The notes below the pieces were generated by a model that made no database searches, had not been told where the DNA came from, and was given only the letters and a program-made list of their open reading frames with translations. A DNA stretch of 64,000 nucleotides from Eretmocerus hayati (lineage: Eukaryota > Arthropoda > Insecta > Hymenoptera > Aphelinidae), in NCBI GenBank assembly GCA_029851415.1, contig CM056742.1, positions 144,465,121 to 144,529,120 of the forward strand. Reading direction: 5' to 3'. Positions 39,761 through 53,453 of this stretch are shown one piece after another (the first letter of the stretch is position 1; each line of letters starts with the position of its first letter). The translations under genes were made by a program, and so were the position numbers.

Positions 39761-40993
39761 GGGGAGAGTGGGGCAAAATTGGACGGATTTCGCAGTGGGG
39801 CTATCTGACGATACTTGCGGCTAGGTGCACTATGGGACTCTGAAGTTCAATTATTGAATAGATTGTAAAAAAATTTTCAGACCTCTAGGTCTCATCGTTC
39901 ATACTTTTTCTTGAAGTTGAAAAAAAAATCTGTCCAAATTCGCCCCGCGCTTGGGGGCACTTCTGACAAGTTTTGGGGGCAAATTAGGACAGCCTTTGGA
40001 AATCGAAGTATACTGCAATATTCTTCGCCTATTAGAGTCGCATTTACCCACCAAAACACGTATTAATAACCCAAAATCAAGAGGAAAACCCACCCGTGAC
40101 CTTTACATCCTCCCATAGCCTCAACAATAAGCGGGCCATTTTTGTGTCATTCTTCAGCATTATTGAAATAGGCGCTTCGTTAATGCACTACCGTCTTCAG
40201 CAAATCAGTAATCGACTCGCAGCGTGTAAGAGTCGACTTTCATTTGTTTTTCTTCGAATTGGAAGTATTCATACTCGCGCCTACGTCAACGATCCCGCTG
40301 ATAGTGTGTAACATTCAAGGCAGTGTCACCGAATGCGAGAGTGAAAATGCTTAAATCGAGGGCTATCTTGGAACACGTTGAAAGCGACTTCTGTCCTCTA
40401 ATCTGACTCCTAAGACGGCCATTGGACATCGTAACTTCATTTTCTCATCCATTTTCAATAACCTAACTAACCTTCAACCTCCCGCGCTTCGAAAAACTCG
40501 CCCAAACGCACACGCGCTTCGATACGCACAATTATCCTCGAAAAACACGGACACGTGATCGGTCGACCGATTTTAGATGGGATTTAGCATTGTCCAATTT
40601 CGCCCCCACCAATTCGTCCAAAAATGCCCCCAGGCGTTTTTTCGCAAAATTGCGATAACTCGGGTTAAACTGGTCCGATTTTGACCCACGGTGGCTCAAA
40701 ATTTTTGTTTTGTGGTGTAATTTTCGACCCCCAGATGGCGATGGAGTCCGTCCAGTTTCGCAGGAGCAACGTAAACTGTTGCATTTGGAAAATGAACCGC
40801 GTGAGGCCCTCGAAAAGCACCCCTGCGTCAGCGAGGACTCCCAATATCGTTTCGGGAGGTCTAACCGCCATAAAAACCATTGTCTGTGATGGTATCAAAA
40901 AAGAATTTACGCGGCGAAAGCCTAGACTCGCCTCCGACCGAGCTATCTCACTTATCCAATTTTGCCTCCGTACAATTTTGCCCCACTCTCCCC
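39761..40993. mobile_element. 1.23-kb TA-flanked element with GGGGAGAGTGGGGCAAAATT termini
   Basis: The perfect terminal inverted repeat GGGGAGAGTGGGGCAAAATT (extending one more base) lies at 39761 and at 40993, with TA at 39759-39760 and 40994-40995. It sits directly after a GT dinucleotide run. The interior is homologous, inverted, to window bases 1-918. Internal frames of 120-142 codons on both strands (40665-41093) match no transposase I know. It is non-autonomous or decayed. Confidence 0.88.
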
Positions 40994-40995
40994 TA

Positions 40996-43900
40996 TATGT
41001 GTGTATGTGGTTCATGCAACGGGTTCGATGTGCACATGCCTGATGATGCGCCTCGAGTCGACGACGAATCTCAATATAACGAAAGTCGGGCACGCATACT
41101 TTGACTTGATTCTTTTGCTACTGCTGCTGCTGTTGCAGCGATCCAACTCAAATGTGATGCGCCGTTATCATACTTATCGCATGAAAACGTGCCATCAGCT
41201 ATATTACAACGATCGCGTCCATACTTAACCGATTTGCTCTTTGCTTTTATATATACCGATACGTGCGTGTACTTATATATATATTGGCTGTTTATAATGC
41301 TTCAGAGCGTCGTTTTATATACGTGCGTCGAGACGAGTCACGTGGATTTGAGTCATGAGTTTATCGAAATTGAGTGAGCTCTCGATCTCGTTGCATCGTC
41401 CTTTCTGTCTGTTGATTTTTAAATAACTTTAGTTTTGAAAATCGTGCAGTCTGGGTGAATAATGTATGAATTTTGGATGACGGTATAAAAGCAGACGTTT
41501 TCATGCATGAGATACACACGTCTCGTTTCACGTTTTTGTGATTATGCAAAACAAACGATCTGGATTGGTAAATCAAAACATCATTCATGAATGAGAATCA
41601 GTCGTCGGCCCCACTCAGCTATTTTTTCAACAATTCTGTAAACGTAGGTACAAATGCCCGGGAACAAGAAAACCATGATAATTTTCAAATTTCAAAGATC
41701 ATGGAATAATTTCCATAAATCGACGGGAATAGGAGAGTAGTAGGTATGAAAATGGAAGAAATGTATCAGCATTTCGTGATCAAAGATGATTTATCCGTTA
41801 TCTCTTTTTGCTAGCGAAATATTTTAATGATAGCAGTTTATTAAAATTTTGCATCAATCACATTGATACATATTAACTCACGACATTGATTGATATTATC
41901 GAATATAATAAACTTGATGAATTCTGCTGCATGACAGTCAGTTATTAGCTCGCTCGATAGATGCCTGTCATTATCAATTATGCTCATCTTGACACTTTAA
42001 TGCACTGAAGTCAAAATCCCGTACTAAATATGCCCAAGTTTTTGATATAATTGGAACTGACAGCTCGAAATGAAATTCAAGATTTGCAGTGTTGAAGATG
42101 GCACGATTCGACCCAATAATGTTTACACAATTATCCACATCTCACCACTAGCTAATACTTGGAAAGCAAAATAGCACAACGATTAATAATACAATTTAAC
42201 ATCAAGGCGGTAAAAAAGATGGGGTACATATCCATGAGGAATGTCATTAAAAGCCTTGAAACAATAATTAATGAAGAATATTAATCGAAATTGTCCACGA
42301 GCGAGATCATAGATAGAGAAATACACCGCACCATATAGTACACGTGCACATATACCGGTCCATATTCGACCAGTTTTCATTACCTGATGAACTGCATTAC
42401 AATATATATATATACCTTAGTTTCCACAATCGTTCAATGCTCACATCATGAGTAAGTCGTCGCATCGCACACTATATACTCGCGACCAACTCTGTAGATG
42501 TCCCCGCGCATAAAAATATCATCATGCACAAACTCTTCTCCTCTGATGGTGATCTATGCGCCTCGATAAGCCTCACCACCGCGCGAGCGATGACACGATT
42601 CTTCGACCCGAATCATGTACACTTATATGTGCAATTATCGCCTATATTCGCACATTTAATTTTATGCGTGGCTACCCTCCGTTCTTTACACACATACTCA
42701 CACATGTGTTATATACACGAATATATAGGCTCATATTAATTATGTGACACATAGGCATAGCTAAGTAGCTTTCACGAATTGTAATCGTAATCTATTATTA
42801 AAAAAGAAAAAAAAAATGTTTTGCAAAGTTTCAAAATTCAGATATATTCCAGTTTTGGCATGGTGATGAAAATGTGCGCGCACGCGACATATACACAAAG
42901 ACAGAGATCAGGGACCCGCTCAACAACGCGCAAGTGGAATTTAAATTATTGCCCCGGAAATCGTTCGAGTCAGTTTTTAGCCTTCGCCTCGATCATTGAG
43001 ATAGCAAGTCTGAAAGACTTGATGAATCATTTTTTATCGAGTTATATTTTCGCGTTTCTTTGTTTCACGGTAAATTGAGGACAGATACTCGATTTAACTG
43101 TAGAATTACTAAATTTGACAATTTTTTTTTTCAACTTCCAAAGTGTGTCATAAAAGTGAGGTAAAAAAAATGACTCTTCGCGATGTGGAAAAAAGAAGAT
43201 AAAAATGCAGTTATAGAAGATGCTGCGAAACATCTATTGCAAAATGTATGGAGAATCGTTAGATACCTCATACCTACCTCTTCGTTTGAGAAGTAGAGAT
43301 AGATGTTCGAGAACAAGGTTGTTGGTCGTTTGCGTGAGCTCGTATGTAAAATTGACTCTTGTTTGACAAACATTTCCCTTACCAGGCTCTCGATATCGTT
43401 ACAAGAAATTCCACTTGCTGGTGAAATAATGATAATCTTCATCATAGAAACGGCTTGAACATGTGGAAAATTGACGATTTTTTTACTTTAGAACGTTATC
43501 TTACACTTAATAGATAGTTTAATGGTACGAGACAAAAGAATGATGTTACTAAATTGAATTTGAGGATATGTTTGGTATGACCTCGACAGAAATATATTCT
43601 CGGAGTCCTTTGAAGCATGTTAACACAAAAGAAGCTATATTCATTAATTTTATGAGCCAAATGATTGGTAATCAACCGTAAGATCAGGAGGAATTGGCGA
43701 GTGATGAATAATTGATAATATGGTGTGCAAGCATCCGTACACCGTCGTAATGACAAAGAAATGCTCAATGACATCCATTCGCATCATTTAAGTTGAGACC
43801 AAAAAAGAATGAGCAGACAACGCAAAATGACTTTTCTTCTCAATGAGCAGCGGCTACTTCATAACAGCTTGTTTTACCCATTATTTTCAATTATACAGCT

Positions 43901-46900
43901 CAATTTTAAGTCTAAAATTGTTTGGAAATGTCAATAAAAGTACTCTTCTATTGAATTTTTTTTTTTTTTTTTAAGAAATGAAGGACATGAAACTTATCGA
44001 CACAAACGACTGTAAAAAAGCGCCTTAGCCATTAGTCTTGTTTGAGAATGCTAATTGAGTGATACAGGAAATAGATTTGACGACTAATATTTGCACGAGC
44101 TTATACCCGGTATTGTTACAATTTACACACTGATTGCTGAAGATAATTTTAGAACAAAAGTTTAGAGCGCGTGCAAGAATTAATTTATCCACCAGGTTAA
44201 TAACATTGCAGCCTGCGTGGGTGTTTCATGGTTCAAATTTATTTTTCTTGGTAACATACGTATTTCAGTATATGATGAAGTATAGATAGCTTGAGTTTCA
44301 TGCTATACAGTGTGCGCAAGTGGTTATGGCAGTTTGCCAAAAATCGTGTCGTAGCACGTGTGATGCTTGTATTTGTAGTGATCTGCAACAAAAAAAAAAC
44401 TCGTTGACCGACCGTGATTCAGCAAAATTCTAAGCGTTGAGCGTTCAAAGATTCACGAATACAGTCTGATTGAACTTTCTCAGCTTATTTCTCCTTGTTT
44501 CTTTGGCAGAATATTGAACTGTCTCATCCGGATTGAATTTCTGTTTAAATTCTACAAAAATGCTCATAGATCTTTGATATTGTAGAGTTTCGAATAAGAT
44601 TCATCATGTCTGTTTTTTCCTCTTATGCATTTTTTCATCGTGTCAGTACAAAGAAGTGAGATTGTGTTACAGGAATAATCCAGACTTTCATTGGATATGT
44701 TTTGATGAGTATAATCTCGTTTCCGTTAGTGGTAGAAATATTATAATGATTCTGAACACTACGGTAAAGCACCAGTGCCGAAATTTCCGTCTTACCAAAC
44801 TCGTCTTTTTCTACTGATGAGATCCGAAACATGACATGTTTTACGCTCCAAAGTGAAGGTATTGTAGCGAGCTATTGATTTCTATTTGAACATTCTCGTC
44901 GAAAACTATTTCATAAGGTATCTCATCTTCATAAACTTTCTCGGAATTGTGTGTTGAGGAAGTTTATCTATTCTGGCAATGTTATGAAGTCCTTTCTCAC
45001 TAGTTTATGGAAATACTCGGATGCATCATTTTCTCATTGTTGGAAAAACATATCTGTCTTCGCTGACCACATTATTCCATTCTTGAGGATGGCTCGTTAT
45101 TCCCCATTAAGGAAAATATGATACCGCATCGACAATAGGCAATTTCATGTTTTGCATATTCGTTGTCGAAAATTTCTTGAACTTATTGCAAAAGTGACTA
45201 TGGACCCGTGATCCCATACACTGATGTTGAAGATGGAATGAGTTACATTGTAAATCGATGGGTTTTTATGCTTGTGCTCAATAGTTCCATACATTATTCG
45301 TTTAGTCCTACTCGTGGATCGTTATTGAAGGCTTAATTTTTATTTAAGGATCATCCATTTCGAATTCATTTCCCAAAATCAAGGATTCACTTGTCCACTG
45401 GCGTATGATAAACTCTGGTACCAGAGGAGGAAAATCTGAAAATTCAATACAATTTTTTGCATAACGCTGTTAACACGTTGACCTCCTATACACGTTCTTC
45501 TCAGTGAATTATGCAATAGAACAGTATTCCACCGATTAAATTGTCATCATAATATTTTGATCTGCTCACGTTGTGTTTAATCATTTAGTTACCAACTGAA
45601 CTGTTAAAGAAATCATAGTATCGGGTCTCGGCAAATGTAACCATAATAAATTCGTCCTGGATAGGATTTGATTAGCAATCACGCAAATTTTTACAATACG
45701 AAGAATTGAATGTAATGTCCTTTCTATTCGAAAAATTTTCAAAACTCACACGCGGCTTTAGCTGATAGTAATTCGATTGAATAATTTTACGAATTTCTAG
45801 TGTTTTTTTAAGTTTCTTTTACCTGAGTTCCATTCTCAAGAATTTAGAAAAATCTTGAGAATGGAACTCTGAATTCAGTAATAATCTCGCAAGCTCACCG
45901 CGTAGTCTTGGCGCAACAGAGAAATCTCATGTTTTTTTTTGGGCATTATAATTATATTATCTCGCACAGAATACTTCACAAAAGTTCATCCTTTCTTTCT
46001 CAGGCGTTCAAGCCTCGGCATTTTGATCTTTCATTTATACTTGACGTTCAATTAAAAATTTTGGTGATCTCGTGTATTCTCGTTATGTTTTTTTTTTCTT
46101 AAGGAATAAAATGTTACTTTTAAAGGAATAAAAAATTTTCTGTAACAACTAAGATTCTCTCGTATAAAACGTCCATACAGTTCCAAATAAGAAGGTACTT
46201 ACTTCCGGAGCTATTCACAAAATATCGCAAATTCAATAGTGTTCCGGATATATCTTTACACAAGACATAAATTTTAATGGCAATTCCAAATTAGACATCA
46301 TAATATAATGACTAATGAATGAAACTCTGTGATGCGCGACTGATGTATCGAGTCTTTGTAATTTGCTTCTGTTGGATCTATTTCAAGAAAAAACTCGTTT
46401 TGAGTCTAATAAACCTCATCATAAAATCTTTTTTTATTCAAGCTTATGAACATTAATTTTGTAACATTAAAATCTTCAATGAATCGTTACGATTTCAAAA
46501 TTTACCTTCGGCGTTTTTCGAGGAATAAGATATCTGAAAATATCATTCACTTCCAACATCATTATACTTCACTCCTCGTTTAACAGAATAGTACCTTACT
46601 TTTCATGATTCACGTAATTTTCAAATTTTGGGATCGGAACTTTGTAGCTTGTTTGTTTCTTAGGAAAGCCTCTATTCACCAACTCCTTCAAATTTGTATT
46701 ATTATTTAAAGACGATCTACAAACTTCAATGATAGAAATTGTATTCTCTCTACGCTTGCATAACAATGGATAACCTAACATCGTGTTGATTAATTAATGA
46801 TGAGTTTCAGGATAGTATCATCTATATATCGTTATCTCGTTCTATATAAACAAATTGATTTTTTTATGGGACGCATGTTTCAAGGTCGTATGTGGTGTGC

Positions 46901-47761
46901 TGCTGTATTTTGACCAACCTGTTGCAGGGGACATCTTATACAGTCAATTTCGTGAATTTGTCTATCATATCTATAGAAGCTTATTCACATTCAATCAATA
47001 AATTAATCAAACTAAATTATTGAAATGTTATCGTGCGACGAATGAAGGTTACCCATATCTTTTATCTACACAATTATTCACATGTATACTAATATTATAT
47101 CGCGATTCTATTCAACACGTAAGGGCCATAAATCCTACAGTGTACATATATAAGCTTACAGCTTACCATCCAATCACCGTTGACTATTTCAAATGGTGAA
47201 TAAAACGAGTTTGCCCTATTCGTCCACGTGTATCATACTATATTTATATCCCCCCCCCCGAAGCCCCTCGGCTTATATTTTATATCGATTCTTTTATTCC
47301 TTCTCTTTATAAGTATACTTACACACCTCATTCATCGTAACCTACAGAGAAAAAAGAGTAACACTGAGAAATATATCTATACATATATGTATTTTGCTAT
47401 TTTCCGTTATGTACTGCACCGTACGTGCACATGTGCAAAACTGCACCTGCGTTTCCTTCACCTCTAATAGAAGCCTTTGCATTTTTTTTACTTATACACA
47501 CTTTCTGGTCATTGAACGGTTGATATATATATATATATATATATATATATGCTTTGCGGTCGATTCCTTTACGAGGAAACTCTCCAATGAAGCGAATATA
47601 CGCAAGTGTCTTTTTCGAAAATTGAGGACGAGTGTATAGGTATACCCGATGCTGCTGCTGATGTTGGCGAATTGATGATTGTATTTAGGAAGGAAAAGTA
47701 ACGGAGACCCATTCGCTGGCCACTTGAGCTCTCGTATAACGGGCTTTACTCGGATCGTACT

Positions 47762-47792
<31 letters not shown>

Positions 47793-48253
47793 TTTGACAT
47801 TAGTTTTACTTCTTGCCCCATTATATTGTTGCCTTTTTTTCGCCCCATTTCTGTATTAGAGGTTAGGATATGTATGTGAAGAGGGTCATGAAATGGATGC
47901 AGGAATCAATTTGAGAGTTTCTTAGAGGTGGATAACGATCACGAGTGAATCACAGATCGATCATTGGTTGCTCAGCTGCTTACTTGGTTCTGTACACCAA
48001 TGTGTATCGTGATGTGAGTTCAGTCGATTGGCCTGATCTTTCTTTTTTTTTTTTTTTTATTCCTTCATGCCCGCCAGTGCCCGCTTATATTTGGTACACG
48101 AGAATTTTTTTTTCCTACTGAAATATTTTGTTTGAGTAAAATTTAGAATTTTCCGAATCGGAGGTCTGAATGTTTTCAAACTTTTTTTGACTTAGCAAGG
48201 ATGTAAAAAATAATCTTGAACCGATTCGTGTGGGAATTTGATTCAAATGTAAT
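40996..48253. other. Long AT-rich region, no gene recognised
   Basis: This is about 7 kb with only scattered short frames. It contains T runs (43959 onward; 48042 onward), a (AT)14 microsatellite at 47523-47550, a (GT)11 at 47771-47792, a C run near 47251, and a perfect 17-bp hairpin at 45825-45869. It could be intron of the candidate gene starting at 35471, or intergenic. Confidence 0.45.
45825..45869. repeat. Perfect 17-bp-stem hairpin
   Basis: GAGTTCCATTCTCAAGA (45825-45841) is followed after an 11-nt loop by its exact complement (45853-45869). The stem is too short for a canonical pre-miRNA. Its role is unknown. Confidence 0.8.
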
Positions 48254-49512
48254 AATAGTATATTACGCAACACGTGCGAAAAATTTTTGCACACGTTGCC
48301 AACTTGTGCGAGAAGTAACATTCACGCACACTTTGAAACTTCTCGCACAGCCAGAAGAAGCGAGCGTGCGTGAATATGTACTTGGGATGTGCGAGAAGTT
48401 TCAAAGTGTGCGTGAATGTTACTCCTCGCACGAGTTGGCAACGTGTGCAAAAACTTTTCGTACCGTCAACCGGTGTAACTTTGGAACAAAAATCGCATTT
48501 TTTTCCTTAAACTTCGCGAAACTTGTACATCTTGCATCAGAAGTGCATTGTATCTGTGGTCAATCGAAAGCTTACAGTTTCAGCTTTCGATTGCGGTGTT
48601 TATAAGGTCCATTTGAACATATCTAATTGGAGATATGAGCGCTGAAAGTCGTGTTTCAAAATTAGACACGGACTGGGGTAACTTTGGAACAGAAAATGTC
48701 ATCATTATGTATTTTTTAATTTATCCGTAAATTAGTTCACGCAATCGATTTTCACCATCGGTGATGGAAAGCTGAGTGTCTTAGCTTTCCATTGACCTAT
48801 TATAAAAGTCCATTCGGTTGAATTTAACTTCTACATCGAGCATAGACACCCCCAGCATCCCTCGCACTGCTCGCATCGCGGCAAAGTCTCGAGTAGGAAA
48901 ATACCTTCACAGTCGATTTCTGACAAAAACTGCCACGACTCGGCTTCCGTGGGTCAAAATGAGACGTTCTATGGCTCATTTTGAAGCTCTCATCAACGAC
49001 TACTCAAGTAAGTAGGATTTGATGGTGATATAGATAGTGGGAGATAATTGAGAGTACACGAACAAGTGTGCCAGAGTTACCACAGTTTCTGAAAAAACAT
49101 ACATACTTGTCAGTTTTTACTATACAAAATTGAAACTTCGTGGAAATACTCCATTATAACAATGGATTCGTCCAGATATGTGTACAGACAAGTGAAATCT
49201 AGCTCAGCTACCTCGATTTCGACCTACTAGAGTCGGAACCACACCACTTTTTTCCGAGAGACTGTTTGTTGGGTTGAAAACGCACTTTTGAAGAAGTCAG
49301 CTTATAAACCGATTAAAAGCTGTTGGAGCCCTTCGCGCCGGTGCAAAACATTGTTTATGCGCGCCCTAAGTGGGGGAAATTGGTATTGAAGTCTTAAGAT
49401 CATTTGCCTAGCCGACTGTGCGTGGTAACCACTCTTTCATGGGTTGTTCCAAAGTTACCCCCCGTGTTCCAAAGTTACCCCGGTTGACGGTACGTGTTGC
49501 GTATACTATTTT
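48254..49512. mobile_element. Small foldback element split by a later insertion
   Basis: The left arm runs from about 48254 to 48352, with CGCAACACGTGCGAAAAATT and TGTGCGAGAAGT blocks. The right arm runs from about 48382 to 48460 and resumes at 49491-49512 after the inserted element. Without the insertion it would be about 230 bp. The arms match closely. Confidence 0.75.
48463..49490. mobile_element. 1.03-kb TA-flanked element with CCGTCAACCGGGGTAACTTT termini
   Basis: The termini CCGTCAACCGG(T/G)GTAACTTTG are inverted repeats of about 26 bp with one mismatch, flanked by TA (48461-48462 and 49491-49492). Extra internal copies of GTTCCAAAGTTACCCC occur near the right end (49444 and 49465). 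It is related by its terminal sequence to the foldback at 37383-38180. No transposase frame was found. Confidence 0.88.
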
Positions 49513-50617
49513 TTGCAACTGGACGCGAAGCTGTAATTAAATGCACCACTGTCCGAGCAAGATTATTTGAAAACGAAGTTTTCAAGATAATTTTGCTTTC
49601 GAAATGTCATTTACGCATTACTTCTCGCACCGTAAATAATGAAGAGAAGTCTGAATTTTTTACAACTTCGCGCACACATGCAAAAAATCATTTTCAGCAT
49701 CTTTTCAAATTTTCTGGCCATTGCTGAACGTAAAGGATCGCGAATTCATTGAAAAAATTGAATGTTGCAAACGTGTAACAGTAGTCATTAAAAGGGGTCA
49801 TCTGTCAAAATTTAGCTATTTACAATGGGAAAAAATGTAGAGGGTTTGTGGAAGAGAGGCGTTGGTTGAGCTTATCGGTAGTTTCGACTTTGCTATCCTT
49901 AGATAAGAATTATGATATATCTCTCGTGAGATCTTGACACAAAATTGTTTGCGTGACTGTCAGACTCATTAGAATATCAAAAGGTGTCTCGATATGTGGA
50001 TGATATTTCCCCATTACACGATAACATATCAATATTGACCCCGTGAAGGTTATTCAATGACTTTTTTGTCCATTCCATGAAAAATATTTTTCTGGATTAA
50101 GTATACATAATAAACTGGATCCTAGAGTCACCGTCAGAATTCTTGCCGAAATTTATTTGAATACCTAGTGAAGAAAATCATGATGAATATGTGGGAATTC
50201 CCAACTTTTCCATTTTTCGTGACTATCCTTGTTAAATTTCGATAATGTCTTACACGTAATTAACAATCCCAACGTATAGTTGTGATGGCCAAACAAACGT
50301 TATGATGTACTTAATTTTTGTCAAAAGAAAATTTCAGGTGTTCTAAGAAAGACATCGTAGTGATACGGTTTATTACATTACTCACTATGTAATCATTATT
50401 TTACTTGCTCATTTTTTGTGAAGTCGTCATGTGATGATAAATTTGCACTGCGCCATATGTCATGGTACGGATACTATATATGTTGAATGATTCAGGATAT
50501 AAACACACTCACGACGATGAATAATCAAAATTTCCACACTCTGTCCGGAAGATCTTACTCTCTAATAAATTCTTTAATTCGAAGAAATGGCAAACTGTTT
50601 GGATCCACGGAATGGAT
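49513..50617. other. Intergenic, nothing recognised
   Basis: This is AT-rich spacer. Phrases similar to the neighbouring foldback (ACTTCTCGCAC near 49619) may be decayed copies. Confidence 0.4.
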
Positions 50618-50963
50618 GGCTAACAAGGGAAGGTCCAACCTTGCGGGACACGGATCTTGATGAAACTCTGTGAATCATCTTATTTTGGTGAGAAATGAAG
50701 GTATCTTCAAGGGTTCAATCCCATGGTCCTCCTATATCTCGAGATATAGTCAAAGAATTAACATTGCCAATATATGCTCATTTTGAAAAGTCGTATTTAC
50801 AGATATATATTAACAATGCGAATCTGTACAGCTATATCTCGAAATAGGAGGACCATGGAATTAAATCCTTGGAGATACCTTCATTTCTCACCAAAATAAG
50901 ATGATTCCCAGAGTTGTGTCAAGATCCGTGTTCCCTCGCGAGGTTGGACCTCCCTTTGTTAGA
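50618..50963. mobile_element. Foldback MITE related to 31229-31601
   Basis: The inverted arms contain CTAACAAGGGA, GGTCCAACCT, CACGGATCTTG, CATCTTATTTTGGTGAGAAATG and ATGGTCCTCCTAT, mirrored about 50790. The arm order (GGACACGG, TTGATGAAACT, a TTTTGGTG-like block, GGTATC) parallels that of the element at 31229-31601. Confidence 0.7.
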
Positions 50964-53409
50964 GGAACCGGGTATCATGAGTGTCATCGAAAGAATCTCG
51001 GTTGTCTCGGTATTCTTTTCTCCAATATTCTTCGACTGGGTGAAGTTCGTTGCTAAAGTGATCGTCTTTCTTCCTGAAGTTTTCGGTATTAATTTGTCTC
51101 ATGAGATAAATGTGCTTCTATATTTTGTTGATAGTCACAGAAACATAACATCAATATCCAAAAAAATATACCTTCCAATGTCATAAAAATGAGGTTAATG
51201 CACTCAACTTTCCGTCATTGATTAAAAAATAATTGTTCCGTAAATTTGCAATCAGACAAGAAGAAAAAGCACCAAGCTGATTGCAGTTTATCTGTTTGTC
51301 TCAGAATCAGCTTCAAAATGATTCATAAAACAGCAAGTTCTTCATCTATCTGAAGAATCTACATCTTTTCCGTACGATTGGAAGTATCTTTCTGGATACT
51401 CGTGTATTTTTCTGTGACTCATAGTCCAAATTAGAGATAATTATGAATGCAAAATTACGAATGCAAAATTATAAATGCGAACCATAATTTTATTTGTTAC
51501 CAGAGATTGAAAGTCTAGCTAAGCTATGGTGCTTATACAGTGAATTGGAGTGGGCGAAAAAATGTTTTCAGCGGTGTTAACTTTGTCAGTGTGTATGAAT
51601 GAGATTGGATAATTCCAAAGTCCAATCAATTTTCATATCCTGGGTCAAGACTCGTTGAACTTGACATGTAAGCATTCGATATGATTTGTTGACTAGTTTG
51701 AAACAGGCCAAGCAGTGCAAACGTAACCATGACGTTGATTTTGAGTGGGCATAACGAAGGTCTTGGTAATAACAAATTGATTCCATGGAACTCAAACCTA
51801 ATACTCGGACATTATTTTTTCGATAAACTGACGTAACGTATAATACACTTGAAAACTCCTAAAATATTCAAGAGATGAATAGAAGGTGACCGAGGTACTT
51901 GGACTCTTGAAACTGGTATATTCAATCTTTTACATTCTCGTATCTTTCAAGGGTAATACGATTATTGTGCCATACATATTATATCGTACATTCAACTCTG
52001 ATATAGCGTTGGAACTCGAAAAATTCATGCATAATCAAAAAAGCGTCATGTGTACATGAAAAGAGTCATCTCATCGTTCTTCTACACGATCAAGAATCTT
52101 TTCCATATAATTTTTTTGCTCATTTCAAAAAACACACATTTTTACCGTGACGTACATATATGTGATACAATTTCGGGCAATATCGTACAGATGACGAGTT
52201 CATTTAAATTTCATCAAAATGTCGATAACTCCGAATTTCCATTAAAGTGGGGATATATACTTGTGTATCTCTGCCACGCATCACTCGATCATCTGTCGAA
52301 ATCACACCGTGTGCACTCGTTATAATTTATCTTAAAATTGAATTTTTATCATGACGCCACTCGATACGATTCTTTCATCGTGATGACCTTCGTTTTTGTG
52401 TGCAAGAGAAGGCGTACGTTGCATTATGCATTATATTTCGTCGTCCGGATTTGTACATTAAGGAATATTGAGTGTCGCTGATCTCGGATGTATTACTTAT
52501 CATTCAGTTTGAATTATGAATTCAAGAACTCGTGGATTCATCATTTGTTACAGAAGCAGTCGGATTAACCGCCGAATCGATAGCTCAATCGTACAATATT
52601 TAAATCAGGTAAAATTTATATTCTAGTCAAGTTGTTCTCTGTATTCATTATTTGCTTTCAATGCCATTAGTAGATCTCTCTCGTTCACTAGAAATAAAAA
52701 ATCTTCTGTGTAAAATCAGTGCAACGCTGTTGTAAATCTTGAAAATTACTCGTCGACCGAGCGACTTTCATCATCTTCTCCGCTTCTGCCGCTGCAGTCT
52801 TCCTCTCTCTCTCTACTTTTATCCAACTCAAGTATTATCTATCCATTGTGGTACAGCAACGTATTCTTTCATTTTTCCTTGTCATAGAGCATGCAGAATA
52901 AAGATACAGGAGACAAAATTATCATAGAAGTAGATTGCGGTATTATATCTCGAACGTGACTTTTTCGCCGTAATGTGCGACATCAAACGACGAAACATAT
53001 TATCATCATTGCAATAAGACATATCCTCAAAAGTAGTGTACATTCATGGAAAATAAGAAGTCAAAGTATCATCTCGGAGTTTAGCTCTCATCTCGTCGTT
53101 GCGGACGTGAGAATCTGACGCAATCGGTGCACGTACGAGATGATATTTTCTTCTGCGATGTGCCCACACATGCATTCAAGAGTCTGTACCTATATCTAAC
53201 TCTTCTTTTATTCACAAAAGTGGTTCACCTCCGGTATAGAACAGAAACCTCGAAGAAGATCGGTATTCCAAAACGACATATATCCTCCGGATTCTCTTAA
53301 TGGTAAATACCACTATACGTTCTTTACTATATATTCGTGCGTCATGAGATTGAGTGAGTCCAGATTGTATGAATGCCCCGGGAAATTCTCAAGAGTTGTA
53401 TAGTTTATT
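50964..53409. other. Intergenic or intronic; possible untranslated exon near 52550-52608
   Basis: This is mostly AT-rich. A stretch ending AAATCAG|GTAAAA at about 52608 could be an untranslated exon, but support is weak. No coding exon was recognised. Confidence 0.3.
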
Positions 53410-53453
53410 GGTGGTGGTGGTGGTGGTGGTGGTGGTGGTGGTGTTGGTGGTGG
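53410..53453. repeat. GGT trinucleotide microsatellite
   Basis: About fourteen GGT units lie here, with one TGTTGG interruption. Confidence 0.9.

Noticed and set aside
40665..41093. 142- and 120-codon overlapping frames on opposite strands
   Set aside because: They cross the end of a TA-flanked element, and neither shows transposase motifs.
45825..45869. Hairpin as a microRNA precursor
   Set aside because: The stem is only 17 bp; animal pre-miRNAs need about 22 bp or more on each side.
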